Source: Myxococcales bacterium
GTDB lineage: Bacteria; Myxococcota; Polyangia; Polyangiales; Polyangiaceae
Assembly: GCA_003151595.1 (NCBI GenBank)
Contig: PLXW01000053.1
Span: 13,845-77,844, forward strand
Length of the DNA stretch: 64,000 bases
Direction: 5' to 3'
Shown here: positions 54,205 to 63,216 of the stretch, in pieces
Layout: every line of letters starts with the position of its first letter
How positions within the stretch are numbered: the first letter of the stretch is position 1
Notes under the pieces: generated by a model
Told to the model about the DNA's origin: nothing
Database searches by the model: none
What the model saw: only the letters and a program-made list of their open reading frames with translations
Made by a program: the position numbers and the translations under genes

Positions 54205-54210
54205 GCTATA
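54205..54210 (-). promoter_or_regulatory. putative -10 element (TATAGC)
   Basis: Near-consensus hexamer with a 6-nt spacer to the GTG at 54198. It lies about 40 bp from the opposite-facing TAGGCT box at 54249. Confidence 0.4.
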
Positions 54211-54248
54211 CCAACGCCGTCGCGCGCCGCAACGCGCGTTCGCGAGGG

Positions 54249-54254
54249 TAGGCT
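54249..54254 (+). promoter_or_regulatory. putative -10 element (TAGGCT)
   Basis: TANNNT hexamer with a 7-nt spacer to the GTG at 54262. Confidence 0.45.
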
Positions 54255-54261
54255 CCACTTC

Positions 54262-54615
54262 GTGGCAACCCGGACCAAACGAAAAGGCACCACCATCGAC
54301 GATGTGCGCGCCATCGCGCTCTCGCTTCCGGAGACCGACGAGCGCCCGTCGTACGGCACGCCCGGGTTTCGCGTGAAGAACAAGCTCTTCGCCCGCGATC
54401 GCGAGGACGGCACGGTCGTGATCCGCGTGACCTTCGACGTCCGCGAGGCGCTCGTCGCCTCGGCGCCGCACGTGTTCGAGGTGACGCCGCACTACGCGAG
54501 CTACCCGTGGGTGCTGGTGCATCTGGCGAACGTCGACCGGGCGTGGCTGCGGGAGCTGCTGGTCGAGGCGTGGAAGACCGCGGCGCCTCCGCGGGTGGCG
54601 GCGAAGCTCGTCTGA
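54262..54615 (+). CDS. MmcQ/YjbR family DNA-binding protein
   Basis: 117 residues. TTIDDVRAIALSLPETDERPSYGTPGFRVKNKLFARD is the family core (a CyaY-like fold with a double-wing DNA-binding surface in the E. coli member), and HYASYPWVLVHLANV completes it. The precise role is unknown. The GTG at 54262 has TAGGCT 7 nt upstream. The next gene starts 13 bp after its stop. Confidence 0.85.
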   Translation: MATRTKRKGTTIDDVRAIALSLPETDERPSYGTPGFRVKNKLFARDREDGTVVIRVTFDVREALVASAPHVFEVTPHYASYPWVLVHLANVDRAWLRELLVEAWKTAAPPRVAAKLV

Positions 54616-54621
54616 TAGGGT
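54616..54621 (+). promoter_or_regulatory. putative -10 element (TAGGGT), overlapping a stop region
   Basis: TANNNT hexamer directly after the MmcQ stop codon, with a 7-nt spacer to the GTG at 54629. Confidence 0.4.
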
Positions 54622-54628
54622 CCGCGCC

Positions 54629-57067
54629 GTGCGAACTTCCGCTCGAGTCCCGTGCCTCGCCGTCGCGTTCACGTTGAGCGGCGCGGCGGCGCTCCTCGCC
54701 GAGCAGGTGTTCGAGAAGCTCCTCTCGACGCTCGTCGGTGCGACGACACCCGCCGGGGCCATCGTCCTCTCGATCTATTTCGCGGGGCTCACGGCTGGCG
54801 CGCTCCTCTATCCGGCGCTCCGGCGCGTTCGTCGGCTGGCCACGTCGTTCGTTCTGTACCCGGCGCTGGAGGTCCTCGTCGCCCTGGCGTGTCTCGCGCT
54901 CGTGTGGCGCTTCGATGCGCTGGTACCGGCCTTCGCGCCGCTGCTTCGGCTCGGCGTGGACAGGCCGGCGCTCCTCGCGCTCATGCGCGGCGTCGTGGCC
55001 GCCGTCTGGATCCTTCCGTTGACGCTCCCGATGGGGGCCACCTTCCCCGCGATCATCGACGTCGCCGATCGCGTCGCCCCGGCGAGCCGCGCGCGTTCGG
55101 TGAGCGTTCTCTACGCGTTCAACCTCGTCGGCGCGATCCTCGCCGCCATCGGCGCGCCGATCGCGCTCTTCCCCCTCTTCGGAATGAGCGGCGGTCTCTG
55201 GATCGCCGCAGCGTTCGACGTGATCGCGGCGCTCCTCGCGCTGCTGGTCCTCTCGTCCGTTCGAACGGACCCCGAACCGGAGTCTCGCCCAGCGCTCGCG
55301 AAGGCCGATGCCTCGGCCAGCGTGCCACTTGCTCTCGTCGCGTTCGCCTTTGCCACCGGCTTCATTCTCTTCGCGCTCGAGGTCACGTGGACGCACCTGG
55401 CGTGCGCCGTCATCGGCAACAGCGTCTACGCCTTCGCCGCGATGCTCTCGTCGGTGCTCATCGGCCTCGGCGTCGGCAGCATCGCCTCGGCGCTCCTCTT
55501 CGGAAAGTCACCGCGCGTCCCGGCGTGGACGCCTGGCGCAGCGCTCGTCGTGGGCTCGCTCACGCTGGCGCTCGTTCACGTGGCGTGGCCGCACGCTCCG
55601 CACGCGGTGGGGTGGCTGGGGTCGAAGGCCCACTCGTTCGCGGGACAGGAGCTGGCGCGCTTCGCGATCGCGGCGGGCGTCGTCGTGCCGCCGGCTGCCG
55701 TGCTGGGCGCGGCCTATCCGCTCGTCTTCCGCGTCCCGTCGTTCCCCTCGAACGAGCGTGGCTTCGCAGCCGGGCGCGTCGCGGCCGTCAACGCGCTGGG
55801 GTGCATCGCCGGATCGATCGCGATCGGATTCTTCGTCCTGCCTCGTTGGGGCTCCGACGCCACCGAGCGCGCGCTCGTCGTGCTCGCAGCGATCACCGGA
55901 GTCGTCGCGGTGATCTTCGCCGGCGACTCGCGCATGCGTCTGCCGCTCATCGTCGCCGGCGCCGTGGCGTTGGCCAGCGTTTTCCTGTTGCCGCGATGGA
56001 ATCGCCTCGATCTCACCTCGGGCGAGCACGTCTACTTTCATCGGCAGTTCGTGCACGAAGACTCGAAGCTCCTCTCGTTCCACGAGGACACGCTGGGCGG
56101 GATCACCACCGTCATCAGCGACACGCCCAAGGAGTCGAACGGGCACGAGCGGCGCACGCTCCTCACGAACGGGAAGTTCCAGGGCAACGACGGCAACGAG
56201 ATGGCGGCGCAGACCTCGTTCGCCCTCGTCCCGATGCAGTACGTCAGCCACTTCGATCGCGCGCTCGTCATCGGCCTGGGGACGGGTCGCACGGCGTACG
56301 TGGTCAGCGCGATGGGGTTCGCCGCCGTCGACGTCGCCGAGATCGCGCCGGGGATCGTCGCCGCCGCGCGCGACCTGTTCCCGCAGGTGAACCACGGCGT
56401 GCTCGCAGAGCCGAGCGTGTCGCTCTTCCTGGAGGACGGGCGGAACCTCCTGCTCCTTCGCGACACGCGCTACGACCTCATCACGCTGGAGCTCTCGAGC
56501 GTCTGGTTCGCGGGGGTCACGAACCTGTACAGCCGCGAGTTCTATGCGCTGGCGCGCGATCGGCTGCGCGAAGGGGGCGTGCTCCAGCAGTGGATCCAGT
56601 TGCACCACATCGGCGTGGTCGAGATCGCGAGCGTCCTGTCGACGCTGCGCGACGTCTTTCCGAACGTGAGCTTCTTCGTTCTGGGCGGGCAGGGGATCAT
56701 CGTTGCCAGCATGTCGCCTGAAGAGATTCAGCCCGCGTTCGTGGAGCACGTGCGCGATCGGCACGCGGCCACGCTGCTAGGGGTGGCCGACGACGACGAG
56801 GTCTTCCGGCTCCTGGTCTCGCGGCGCATCCTCGCGCCGGTCGACGTCGATCTCCTGTCGCGAGCTCCGGGTGTCCAGTTGAACACCGACGGCAACCGGT
56901 TCCTCGAGTACGCGACCCCTCGGTACAACTATCGGAGCGACGACATGGCGAGCGCGAACATCGCGTCGCTCGCGTCGCTCGCGTCGCATCCGGACGTGGC
57001 CATCGCCTCGGGCGTGGACGAGTCGACCCGCGCCGCGCTCGTGCGAGCGTCACGGGCCACCCGCTAA
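54629..57067 (+). CDS. membrane-embedded spermidine synthase-like protein
   Basis: 812 residues. About 14 hydrophobic segments occupy residues 1-460 and resemble the fused MFS-like membrane part of bacterial spermidine-synthase-like proteins. The C-terminal Rossmann domain has the SAM-type glycine loop VIGLGTGRTAYVVSAMG (about residue 547), an acidic DVAEIAPGIVAAAR, EDGRNLLLLRDTRYDLITLE and YSREFYALARDRLREGGVL. These mark an aminopropyltransferase or methyltransferase relative. Whether it makes polyamines is unknown. The GTG start has TAGGGT 7 nt upstream. Confidence 0.9.
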   Translation: MRTSARVPCLAVAFTLSGAAALLAEQVFEKLLSTLVGATTPAGAIVLSIYFAGLTAGALLYPALRRVRRLATSFVLYPALEVLVALACLALVWRFDALVPAFAPLLRLGVDRPALLALMRGVVAAVWILPLTLPMGATFPAIIDVADRVAPASRARSVSVLYAFNLVGAILAAIGAPIALFPLFGMSGGLWIAAAFDVIAALLALLVLSSVRTDPEPESRPALAKADASASVPLALVAFAFATGFILFALEVTWTHLACAVIGNSVYAFAAMLSSVLIGLGVGSIASALLFGKSPRVPAWTPGAALVVGSLTLALVHVAWPHAPHAVGWLGSKAHSFAGQELARFAIAAGVVVPPAAVLGAAYPLVFRVPSFPSNERGFAAGRVAAVNALGCIAGSIAIGFFVLPRWGSDATERALVVLAAITGVVAVIFAGDSRMRLPLIVAGAVALASVFLLPRWNRLDLTSGEHVYFHRQFVHEDSKLLSFHEDTLGGITTVISDTPKESNGHERRTLLTNGKFQGNDGNEMAAQTSFALVPMQYVSHFDRALVIGLGTGRTAYVVSAMGFAAVDVAEIAPGIVAAARDLFPQVNHGVLAEPSVSLFLEDGRNLLLLRDTRYDLITLELSSVWFAGVTNLYSREFYALARDRLREGGVLQQWIQLHHIGVVEIASVLSTLRDVFPNVSFFVLGGQGIIVASMSPEEIQPAFVEHVRDRHAATLLGVADDDEVFRLLVSRRILAPVDVDLLSRAPGVQLNTDGNRFLEYATPRYNYRSDDMASANIASLASLASHPDVAIASGVDESTRAALVRASRATR

Positions 57068-57153
57068 ATCGTCCGTGACGCTTTCCGATCTCGCCAAGTG
57101 TGCGAGGTCATTGCGCGCGCGCTCCGGCACGCGCGTTGCGATGGCTCGCGCTC

Positions 57154-57960
57154 GTGCGAACGATGCTCTTCTTCCTGTGGCTCGCGCTGCTCGCTTCGTC
57201 GGCATGCAACGAAGCGGACCTGACGGTTCCGGTCGGCGCCGCGGAGGCCGGCGCGCTGTCGGTCGACGCCGGCCGCACCACGTTCGACGCTTCGCTCGCG
57301 CTTCCATTCGAAGGCGACGACTCGTCGAACGACGCGAGCAGCGACCCGCCTGCCTGGAGCGGAGACGACGACGCAGGTGTCACGCCGTCGACCGGCCCGC
57401 CTTTCGACGCGGGGCCCGACGGGGAATGCCTCGCGTCCGTGGGCCCGGGCGATCTCGCGATCGTCGAGATCCTCATCGCGTCGGAGTCGGGTACCGGCGA
57501 TCACGGCGAGTGGCTCGAGGTCCGGAGCACGCGTGACTGCGCGCTCAATCTCCTCGGACTTCACGGCGAGTGCGCGGTCGGCGCGAAGGTGATCACGGTC
57601 GATGTCACGACGGACGAGTGGCTCCCCGCGGGCGGCTCGTTCCTCGTGGCCGACTCGACCGACGACGCCGTGAACCACGCGCTCCCTGGGCTCGTCCTGG
57701 CGTGGGCCGGCGACCCGGGCGACGTGCTGCGCAACCAGGGGACGACGGTGACGCTCCTCGCGAACGGCGCGCTCGTCGACTCGATCACCTATCCGCCCTC
57801 GAAGATCCCCGTCGGCACGTCGCTCTCGTTCCCGAGCGATTGCGCACCCGGCGTCCGCGCCGAGTGGAGCCGCTGGCAGAGCTCTTCTGCGTCGTGGTTC
57901 CCCGGCTTCCACGGGACGCCGAACGCGCCGAACGACGACGTCCGGTGCCCCGACGATTGA
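57154..57960 (+). CDS. lipoprotein with lamin-tail-like domain
   Basis: 268 residues from the GTG at 57154 (the ATG at 57163 is an alternative). The signal peptide FFLWLALLASSAC has a lipobox, followed by an acidic Ser/Asp linker to about residue 105. The C-terminal part resembles a bacterial lamin-tail immunoglobulin-like domain (LAIVEILIASESGTGDHGEW, LEVRSTRDCALNLLG, GGSFLVADSTDD, GALVDSITYP). Such domains are found on secreted nucleases and surface proteins. The function is unknown. Confidence 0.7.
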   Translation: MRTMLFFLWLALLASSACNEADLTVPVGAAEAGALSVDAGRTTFDASLALPFEGDDSSNDASSDPPAWSGDDDAGVTPSTGPPFDAGPDGECLASVGPGDLAIVEILIASESGTGDHGEWLEVRSTRDCALNLLGLHGECAVGAKVITVDVTTDEWLPAGGSFLVADSTDDAVNHALPGLVLAWAGDPGDVLRNQGTTVTLLANGALVDSITYPPSKIPVGTSLSFPSDCAPGVRAEWSRWQSSSASWFPGFHGTPNAPNDDVRCPDD

Positions 57961-57993
57961 TCGACGTGCGCCGACGGCGCTAAGACTCGGCCC

Positions 57994-58386
57994 ATGATCG
58001 ATCACGTCGTCGTCAGCGTTCAGAGCTACGCGCGCAGCAAAGCGTTCTACCTGAAGGTGCTCGCGCCGCTCGGGTACGGCCTCGTGCGCGAGTACCCGGG
58101 AGGCGGAGGATTCGGCGCGAACGGCAAGCCGTCGTTCTGGATCGGCGAAGTGCGTCCGGGGTACTGGAGCGAAGGGCACGCGGTCGCGAAGTCCCCCGTG
58201 CACCTCGCGTTCGTCGCGCCCAGCCGCGCAGCGGTGCGCGCGTTTCACGAAGCGGCGCTGGCCGAAGGGGCCAAGGACTACGGCGCGCCCGGCCCGCGGC
58301 CCGAGTACCACTCGAACTACTACGGCGCGTTCGTCATCGACCCCGACGGCAACGACGTCGAGGCTGTGATTCACACGCCTTCGTAA
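57994..58386 (+). CDS. VOC (glyoxalase-fold) family protein
   Basis: 130 residues. MIDHVVVSVQSYARSKAFYL and the C-terminal YYGAFVIDPDGNDVEAVIH are the paired beta-alpha-beta-beta-beta modules, with His and Glu metal ligands. Members include glyoxalases, dioxygenases and resistance proteins; the substrate cannot be told. A TAAGAC hexamer 7 nt before the ATG resembles the start-proximal -10 pattern. Confidence 0.88.
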   Translation: MIDHVVVSVQSYARSKAFYLKVLAPLGYGLVREYPGGGGFGANGKPSFWIGEVRPGYWSEGHAVAKSPVHLAFVAPSRAAVRAFHEAALAEGAKDYGAPGPRPEYHSNYYGAFVIDPDGNDVEAVIHTPS

Positions 58387-58414
58387 GCCGCGGCGACGGC
58401 TCGCCGAGCCGTCA

Positions 58415-59095
58415 TCATTGGCAAGTCGGAGTGCTCGTTCCTGCGTTGCATGTGCCGCCGCCGCCGTCGACGAGCAGGCACGAGAGACCGTTCGTCGGCG
58501 CTTCGCCGCACGTGAGGCAGCGGTTCTTCACCGAGGCATCGAGCACCGCGCAGATCTGCGGCGAGCCGTTCGACGCCGGACAATCGCTCGCCGCGTCGCA
58601 CGCGCACAGGTTCCCCGCGCCGCAGGTGAGGTTGCCGTTCGCGTTCACCGGACTGCAGTTTCCGCGCGGCGCGTTCCCACCCGGGCAGTGCCAGCACGCG
58701 AGCCACCCCACCGCGCACTCGGTGCAATCGGCGACGCAGTCGTTGCGCGTCCCCTTCTTGCATACGAGCGGTGCGCCCGGGCACTGTGCGCACCCCGATA
58801 CGCTGGCGTCGCCGCACATCACTGCGGCGTCGGCTCCACCGTCATCGCCCGCCGCGTCGCCGGTCGCTGCGTCGTCGCCTGCGTCGCCGATCGTGCCGTC
58901 GGCCGGGGCTTCCACGTCTTTCGCCCCCGATTCCACCAGAGGGATCTTCGTCGCGTCGACGATCCCCGCTTCTCCGCCGCCGCCGACGAAGGACACGTCG
59001 GGCAAGCTCGCGCAGGCCGCGATCGTACCCGTGGCGATCACCGCGGCGAGGCCGGCGAACGTGACGGCTCGGCGAAGTTGCGGCGTCGTCTTCAT
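58415..59095 (-). CDS. Cys-rich lipoprotein
   Basis: 226 residues. The lipobox is AACAS, followed by a Gly/Asp/Ala linker to about residue 95. The Cys-dense C-terminal region has about 20 Cys in CxxC and CxxxC spacings (CAQCPG, CVADCTECAVGWLACWHC, CACDAASDC). Several disulfides are likely, giving a rigid surface module. No family is recognised. The ATG at 59095 gives the best signal peptide. Confidence 0.72.
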   Translation of the reverse strand: MKTTPQLRRAVTFAGLAAVIATGTIAACASLPDVSFVGGGGEAGIVDATKIPLVESGAKDVEAPADGTIGDAGDDAATGDAAGDDGGADAAVMCGDASVSGCAQCPGAPLVCKKGTRNDCVADCTECAVGWLACWHCPGGNAPRGNCSPVNANGNLTCGAGNLCACDAASDCPASNGSPQICAVLDASVKNRCLTCGEAPTNGLSCLLVDGGGGTCNAGTSTPTCQ

Positions 59096-59266
59096 GCGAA
59101 ATCGGGCTGGCGAGGCGCTTCTAGCTGAAACTTTCCATAATGTGCGCACGAGACGCTACGAGTCTCGTCGCCTGGGAAGCGGCCTCGCTTGGATGCGTCA
59201 TGCTCCTCGCGCGATTAAAAGCACACTTCTTTTTGGTGAGTACTTTTCGTGGTGGAGGGGTCGTCG

Positions 59267-60463
59267 ATGCGCAGACGGATCGCGTTTGGGGTTGTTTCGG
59301 TTCTCGTCGTCGGCGCGGCCGGCGCATGCTCGGGCACGAACGGGAGCGGATTCCCGACTGACGGCGGCGGTTCCGGGAGCGGCAGCGGGGGGAGCGGCTC
59401 CGGCAGCGGCGGTATCAGCTCCGGAGACGACGGTGGCCTCATTCTCACGAATGATGGTGGCGTGCCTCCGACCGACGGTGGGATCGTCGTCACTACGAAG
59501 ACGACCATCTACGCGAACACCGACGTCGCGCTCTACCAGCTGGACCCAAGCTCGAGCCCGCCCGCCATCACACAAATCGGTCCGTTCGCAGGCATCGACG
59601 CGAGTAGCAACGCCGTCACCGACGTGGCCGTGAACGCGGCCGGCGAGGTCTACGTCAACACCGAGTACTCCATCTACAAATGCGTCCTCCCCTCGGGCGG
59701 AACGGGCCCTGTTCAGCTGACGAACGGGCAGCAGATCGTCTATCCCGCCGGCACCACCACGACCCCGCGCATGTACGCGCTCGCGTTCGCGCCGCCAGGC
59801 CTCCTGTCGCCGCCCGGTGCGGACGGCGGGGCGGGGACCGTCGAGACGCTCGTCGGCGGTGACGGTAACGGCGAAGTTTGGTCGATCGATCCCGCGACCG
59901 GCAACGCGAAGGACCTCGGCAACTTCGGCAGCGATCCCACGTCAGGCAGTACGAACTTCCTCGGCCTCTCCGGCGACATCGTCTTCTACAACGATGCCAC
60001 CGGCGCAGCGACGGGCCTCGCGACGATTCGTTCGTGCGCGCCCCCGCCGGCAGCGCATCCCACGTACGCCCCGACGTGCAGCGGCCCGAGCGATTTTCTC
60101 GCCGGCATCAACGTCGCCGAGCTCACGAAGGCGTACGCCACGGGCACGCCATCGCTCTCGCTCAACGGCGGCATGTACGGTGGCAGCACCACGGCTACCG
60201 GCCCCGGCACGGGCTCTCGCGATCTGTTCGGCCTCGGCGCGTGGGAAGGGAACGTCTTCGCGTTCACGCGCGCGATCGCCGGCAAGGATGGCGGCGCGGC
60301 GGGCGCTCCTCCGCAGCTTCTGTCGATCAGCACGGCGTCGGGCGCCGGCGCCGTCGTCCCCGAGACGTTCGACTTCACGTCGGGTGGCTGGTCCGGCGCG
60401 GGCGTCACCACCAAGGTGACCGTTACCGTCACCGCGCCCCCGCCGCCCCCGCCGCCCAAGTGA
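59267..60463 (+). CDS. lipoprotein with Gly/Ser linker and beta-propeller-like domain
   Basis: 398 residues. The lipobox is GACSG, followed by a Gly/Ser linker (about residues 30-50). A repeat-containing beta domain follows (ALYQLDPSSSPP, VYVNTEYSIYKC, EVWSIDPATGNAKDL), which looks like a propeller. The C-terminal strand and Pro-rich end (TVTVTAPPPPPPP) close it. GGAGG about 9 nt before the ATG at 59267 sets the start; the frame extends to 59249. The function is unknown. Confidence 0.72.
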   Translation: MRRRIAFGVVSVLVVGAAGACSGTNGSGFPTDGGGSGSGSGGSGSGSGGISSGDDGGLILTNDGGVPPTDGGIVVTTKTTIYANTDVALYQLDPSSSPPAITQIGPFAGIDASSNAVTDVAVNAAGEVYVNTEYSIYKCVLPSGGTGPVQLTNGQQIVYPAGTTTTPRMYALAFAPPGLLSPPGADGGAGTVETLVGGDGNGEVWSIDPATGNAKDLGNFGSDPTSGSTNFLGLSGDIVFYNDATGAATGLATIRSCAPPPAAHPTYAPTCSGPSDFLAGINVAELTKAYATGTPSLSLNGGMYGGSTTATGPGTGSRDLFGLGAWEGNVFAFTRAIAGKDGGAAGAPPQLLSISTASGAGAVVPETFDFTSGGWSGAGVTTKVTVTVTAPPPPPPPK

Positions 60464-60746
60464 CGGCGCGGACTCGGGCTCAGCAAGGGGCTGTCCGTAA
60501 TTTCGTCGGCCTCGTCGGGGAGAACGTAGGCCCGGGCACGCCGCGGGCCGGGACCTAGCGCAGGCGGCCCCGGCCCCCCCGGCCCCCCCGCCATACCCAC
60601 GGCCGCCGGAGCCCGGCCCCCCGCCCACGGCGCCAGTGCACGTCTGCCTCACAACCCGCGCCTGATTCACGTCGCCCAGAGCGCCGCGAGCCGGTGCTCC
60701 ATCGCGGCGAACGGCTCCGCGCGTACACCACGCCGTGGAACGCCCA
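60464..60746. other. GC-rich spacer before the palindromic array
   Basis: I see no gene. The stretch 60540-60660 is extremely C-rich (runs of C and CCGG) and may be slow to transcribe or replicate. It leads directly into the 63-bp repeat array. Confidence 0.5.
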
Positions 60747-61104
60747 CGGAGATCGTAGGGGAGCGCTCCCCTTCGATCTCCACACCTCTCCCATTCGCTC
60801 CGATCGACGTGGAGACGATCCCCACGCCCTCCGGAATCGAAGGGCACGACTGCCCTTCGATCTCCACGCACACCGAGCGCTTCTCCACGGGCGTCGAGCG
60901 TTTCTCCGTGCACGTGGAGATCAATGGGCAACGCTCCCCTTCGATCTCCGCGACCACCGAGCGCTTCTCCGTGCACGTGAAGATCGAAGGGCACCGCTCC
61001 CCTACGATCACGGCGCCCACCGCACGCCTCTCCGTGGCGTGTGGGGATCGAAAGGAAGCGCTCCACTGCGATCGCCATGGCTTCCGCACGGCTTGGTCGC
61101 GCGA
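60747..61104. repeat. 63-bp tandem array of palindromic units
   Basis: Five units start at 60747, 60810, 60915, 60978 and 61042; the second is longer by 42 bp. Each carries a near-palindrome centred on AGCGCT, the best being 60748-60781, where GGAGATCGTAGGGGAGC pairs with its mirror with one mismatch. A spacer of the CCGAGCGCTTCTCCGTGCAC type follows. Because units are palindromic, all frames look repetitive; no gene is inferred. Confidence 0.75.
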
Positions 61105-61145
61105 AAGAGCGCGTTCCCGTCATCGCGTGATGCCGGGATGCGCTC

Positions 61146-61838
61146 TCAGAGCTTGCTGTTCAACGGATCGCCCTGCGCGCCGCCGTTGTGGAACGGCGTC
61201 TTCTCGTGCGCCGACTTGCTGCCGTGATGGCGGTGCGGAGCGTTGGCCGCGCGCACCTTCGCCTGCGCTTCGAGCTTCGACTGCATCGCCTTGTCCGCAT
61301 CGGCGAGCGCGCGACGCTGATCGTCGGAGAGGCGCGGCGCTTCCGTCCCCGCGTCCTTCGCGACCGTCTCGGTCACAGGCGGTGCGGCCACGACCGGCGT
61401 GGGAGACGTAGCCGCGGCTGCGGCGGGCACTTCCGTCGCGGTCGCCCCGAACTTGAACCCCGCGAGCGCCACGCCGGCCGCGACGAGCACGAGCGACGCC
61501 GCGATCACGAGCCCACGCTTCTTCGATCGAAACTGCACCGGCATGTCGTCGTCGAGGTCCGAGACCATCGACGTGCTCTGCGGAGAGAACGACATCGGCG
61601 TCAGCGACTGCGGCGTATACGACTGCGGTGCCGCCGAGTCGTGCGCGGGCGGCGCTTCCGGCTCGTCACTCCCGAGCAGTGCGCCGAGCGTGAGCCACGT
61701 GGTCGACCCGTCTTCGAGGACGAACGTCGTCTCGTCGATGAGCCCCGCCTTGAACGCGGCGTCGAGCTGATCGAGGGACCACAACTTCACGAGGCCCTCT
61801 TCGACCTGCACGTGCCACTGCGTTTCGCTCTCGCTCAT
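61146..61838 (-). CDS. GYF_2/DUF4339-like single-pass membrane protein
   Basis: 230 residues. The N-terminal module WHVQVEEGLVKLWSLDQLD continues to a WLTLGALLG end (about residues 9-60), resembling GYF_2-type domains that bind Pro-rich ligands. A Ser/Pro linker follows. One transmembrane helix (GLVIAASLVLVAAGVALAG, about 130-150) precedes a periplasmic Ala/Lys-rich helical tail with His-rich PHRHHGSK. The GGAGGA site gives 6-nt spacing to the ATG at 61838. A scaffold role is inferred. Confidence 0.72.
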   Translation of the reverse strand: MSESETQWHVQVEEGLVKLWSLDQLDAAFKAGLIDETTFVLEDGSTTWLTLGALLGSDEPEAPPAHDSAAPQSYTPQSLTPMSFSPQSTSMVSDLDDDMPVQFRSKKRGLVIAASLVLVAAGVALAGFKFGATATEVPAAAAATSPTPVVAAPPVTETVAKDAGTEAPRLSDDQRRALADADKAMQSKLEAQAKVRAANAPHRHHGSKSAHEKTPFHNGGAQGDPLNSKL

Positions 61839-62073
61839 GCTCATTCCTCCGACGCGCGTGCTCGGCGCACGAAAAAACCTAGCAGCGTCTTCCCCGCGTG
61901 CGCGCTGCAACGGAGTCTCCGTCAGTGGCGTGAAATATTTAGAGGATCGTCGGAGACCATGGCACTCGAATGATCCAGACCCGCTCGCTGGCATTCGGGC
62001 GCAAGAGTACGATCGTGCTTCGGCACGCTCTTCGCTTGGTGACCCGGTTCGATAAGAGAAATTCGGAGGCGTC

Positions 62074-63105
62074 ATGTTCGACCCGTCGCGATCGCGCGCT
62101 TTGCTCGCCTCGCTCTTCTTCCTGGTGATCGTCGCGTGCGAGGACGAAGCGCCCACACCGGCCTACGCCATGTCGCCGGCGACTCCGCCCGCCGCACAAG
62201 TGCCCATGCAGATCGAAGACGAGGGCTCCGGCGATCCCTCTCGCGCGCCGATACAGACGCAAGACGTCCCGGTGGGCGTGCAGCAAGACGACTACGCCGA
62301 CACCGATCCGAGCGCGCTCACCGACTTCCACGCCGCGCTCGATCCGCACGGCACGTGGGTCGATGACCCGACGTACGGAACGATCTGGGTCCCCAACGTC
62401 GACGAAGTCGGCTCCGACTTTGCGCCCTACGTCTCCAACGGCGGATGGGAGTACGACGACGACTACGTCTGGAACAGCTACTACGAGTGGGGCTGGGCGC
62501 CATTTCACTATGGCCGATGGATGTGGGTCGACTCCGGAAGGTGGGGTTGGATTCCGGGGCGTCGCTACTCGGGCGCATGGGTCAACTGGAGAACGGGGCC
62601 CGAGGGTTACGGATACGTCGGCTGGGGACCGATGCAGCCGTCGTACGTGTGGCGCGGCGGCGTCGCGGTCAGCTTCGGCGTCGTGCGTCCGGGGCCGGTC
62701 GTGTTCTGCAGCCGCGACGACATGTTCGCGCGCGGCGTCGGCGCGCACGTGATCGTCGGTCCGCGTGCGGCGACGATCGCGGGCGAGACGCACGAGTACG
62801 TCCGCGCGGAGCCCACGGTCGGAGGCGCGCGGCCGGTGGCGATGGGATCGCAAGGGGGACCGCACGGTCCGCCGCCGGGGAGCCTCGGGATCCGTGAGTC
62901 GGCTGTCGCGCACGTCAGCACGAGCGGGCGCGGCTTCGCGCAGGCGAAGGCGTTCGCGCGTCCATCGACGGCGATAAGGGTGGGCGCTCACCCTCCCACA
63001 CCGCACGTCGTTCGCGTGGGTGCCCCGCGCGCCCGTCCGATCGCCGCGCCGATGTCAGCGCCGCGCGCGGCGCCGCGTCCCAGCGGTGGCGGGCATCGTC
63101 GCTGA
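62074..63105 (+). CDS. DUF6600-like lipoprotein
   Basis: 343 residues. The lipobox is VIVACE. The DUF6600-type Trp/Tyr-rich repeats are clear: DFHAALDPHGTWV, GTIWVPN, VWNSYYEWGWAPFHYGRWMW and RWGWIPGRRYSGAWV. The C-terminus is Pro/Arg/Gly-rich. The family is found in envelope proteins of unknown function. GGAGG lies 7 nt before the ATG. Confidence 0.82.
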   Translation: MFDPSRSRALLASLFFLVIVACEDEAPTPAYAMSPATPPAAQVPMQIEDEGSGDPSRAPIQTQDVPVGVQQDDYADTDPSALTDFHAALDPHGTWVDDPTYGTIWVPNVDEVGSDFAPYVSNGGWEYDDDYVWNSYYEWGWAPFHYGRWMWVDSGRWGWIPGRRYSGAWVNWRTGPEGYGYVGWGPMQPSYVWRGGVAVSFGVVRPGPVVFCSRDDMFARGVGAHVIVGPRAATIAGETHEYVRAEPTVGGARPVAMGSQGGPHGPPPGSLGIRESAVAHVSTSGRGFAQAKAFARPSTAIRVGAHPPTPHVVRVGAPRARPIAAPMSAPRAAPRPSGGGHRR

Positions 63106-63216
63106 CCGCGCCGCACACCTTTTTTCCATCTCGATTCGATGCGCGCGCGAGACGCGCTCTCCTTCGTCGAACGACGTAGAGATTTTGTCGATCTTAACGA
63201 TGGAGGGTCGCCCGTC

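Noticed and set aside
60694..61227. Repetitive frames on both strands through the 63-bp array
   Set aside because: The palindromic units make every frame look repetitive. Unit lengths of 63, 105, 63 and 64 bp do not all preserve frame.
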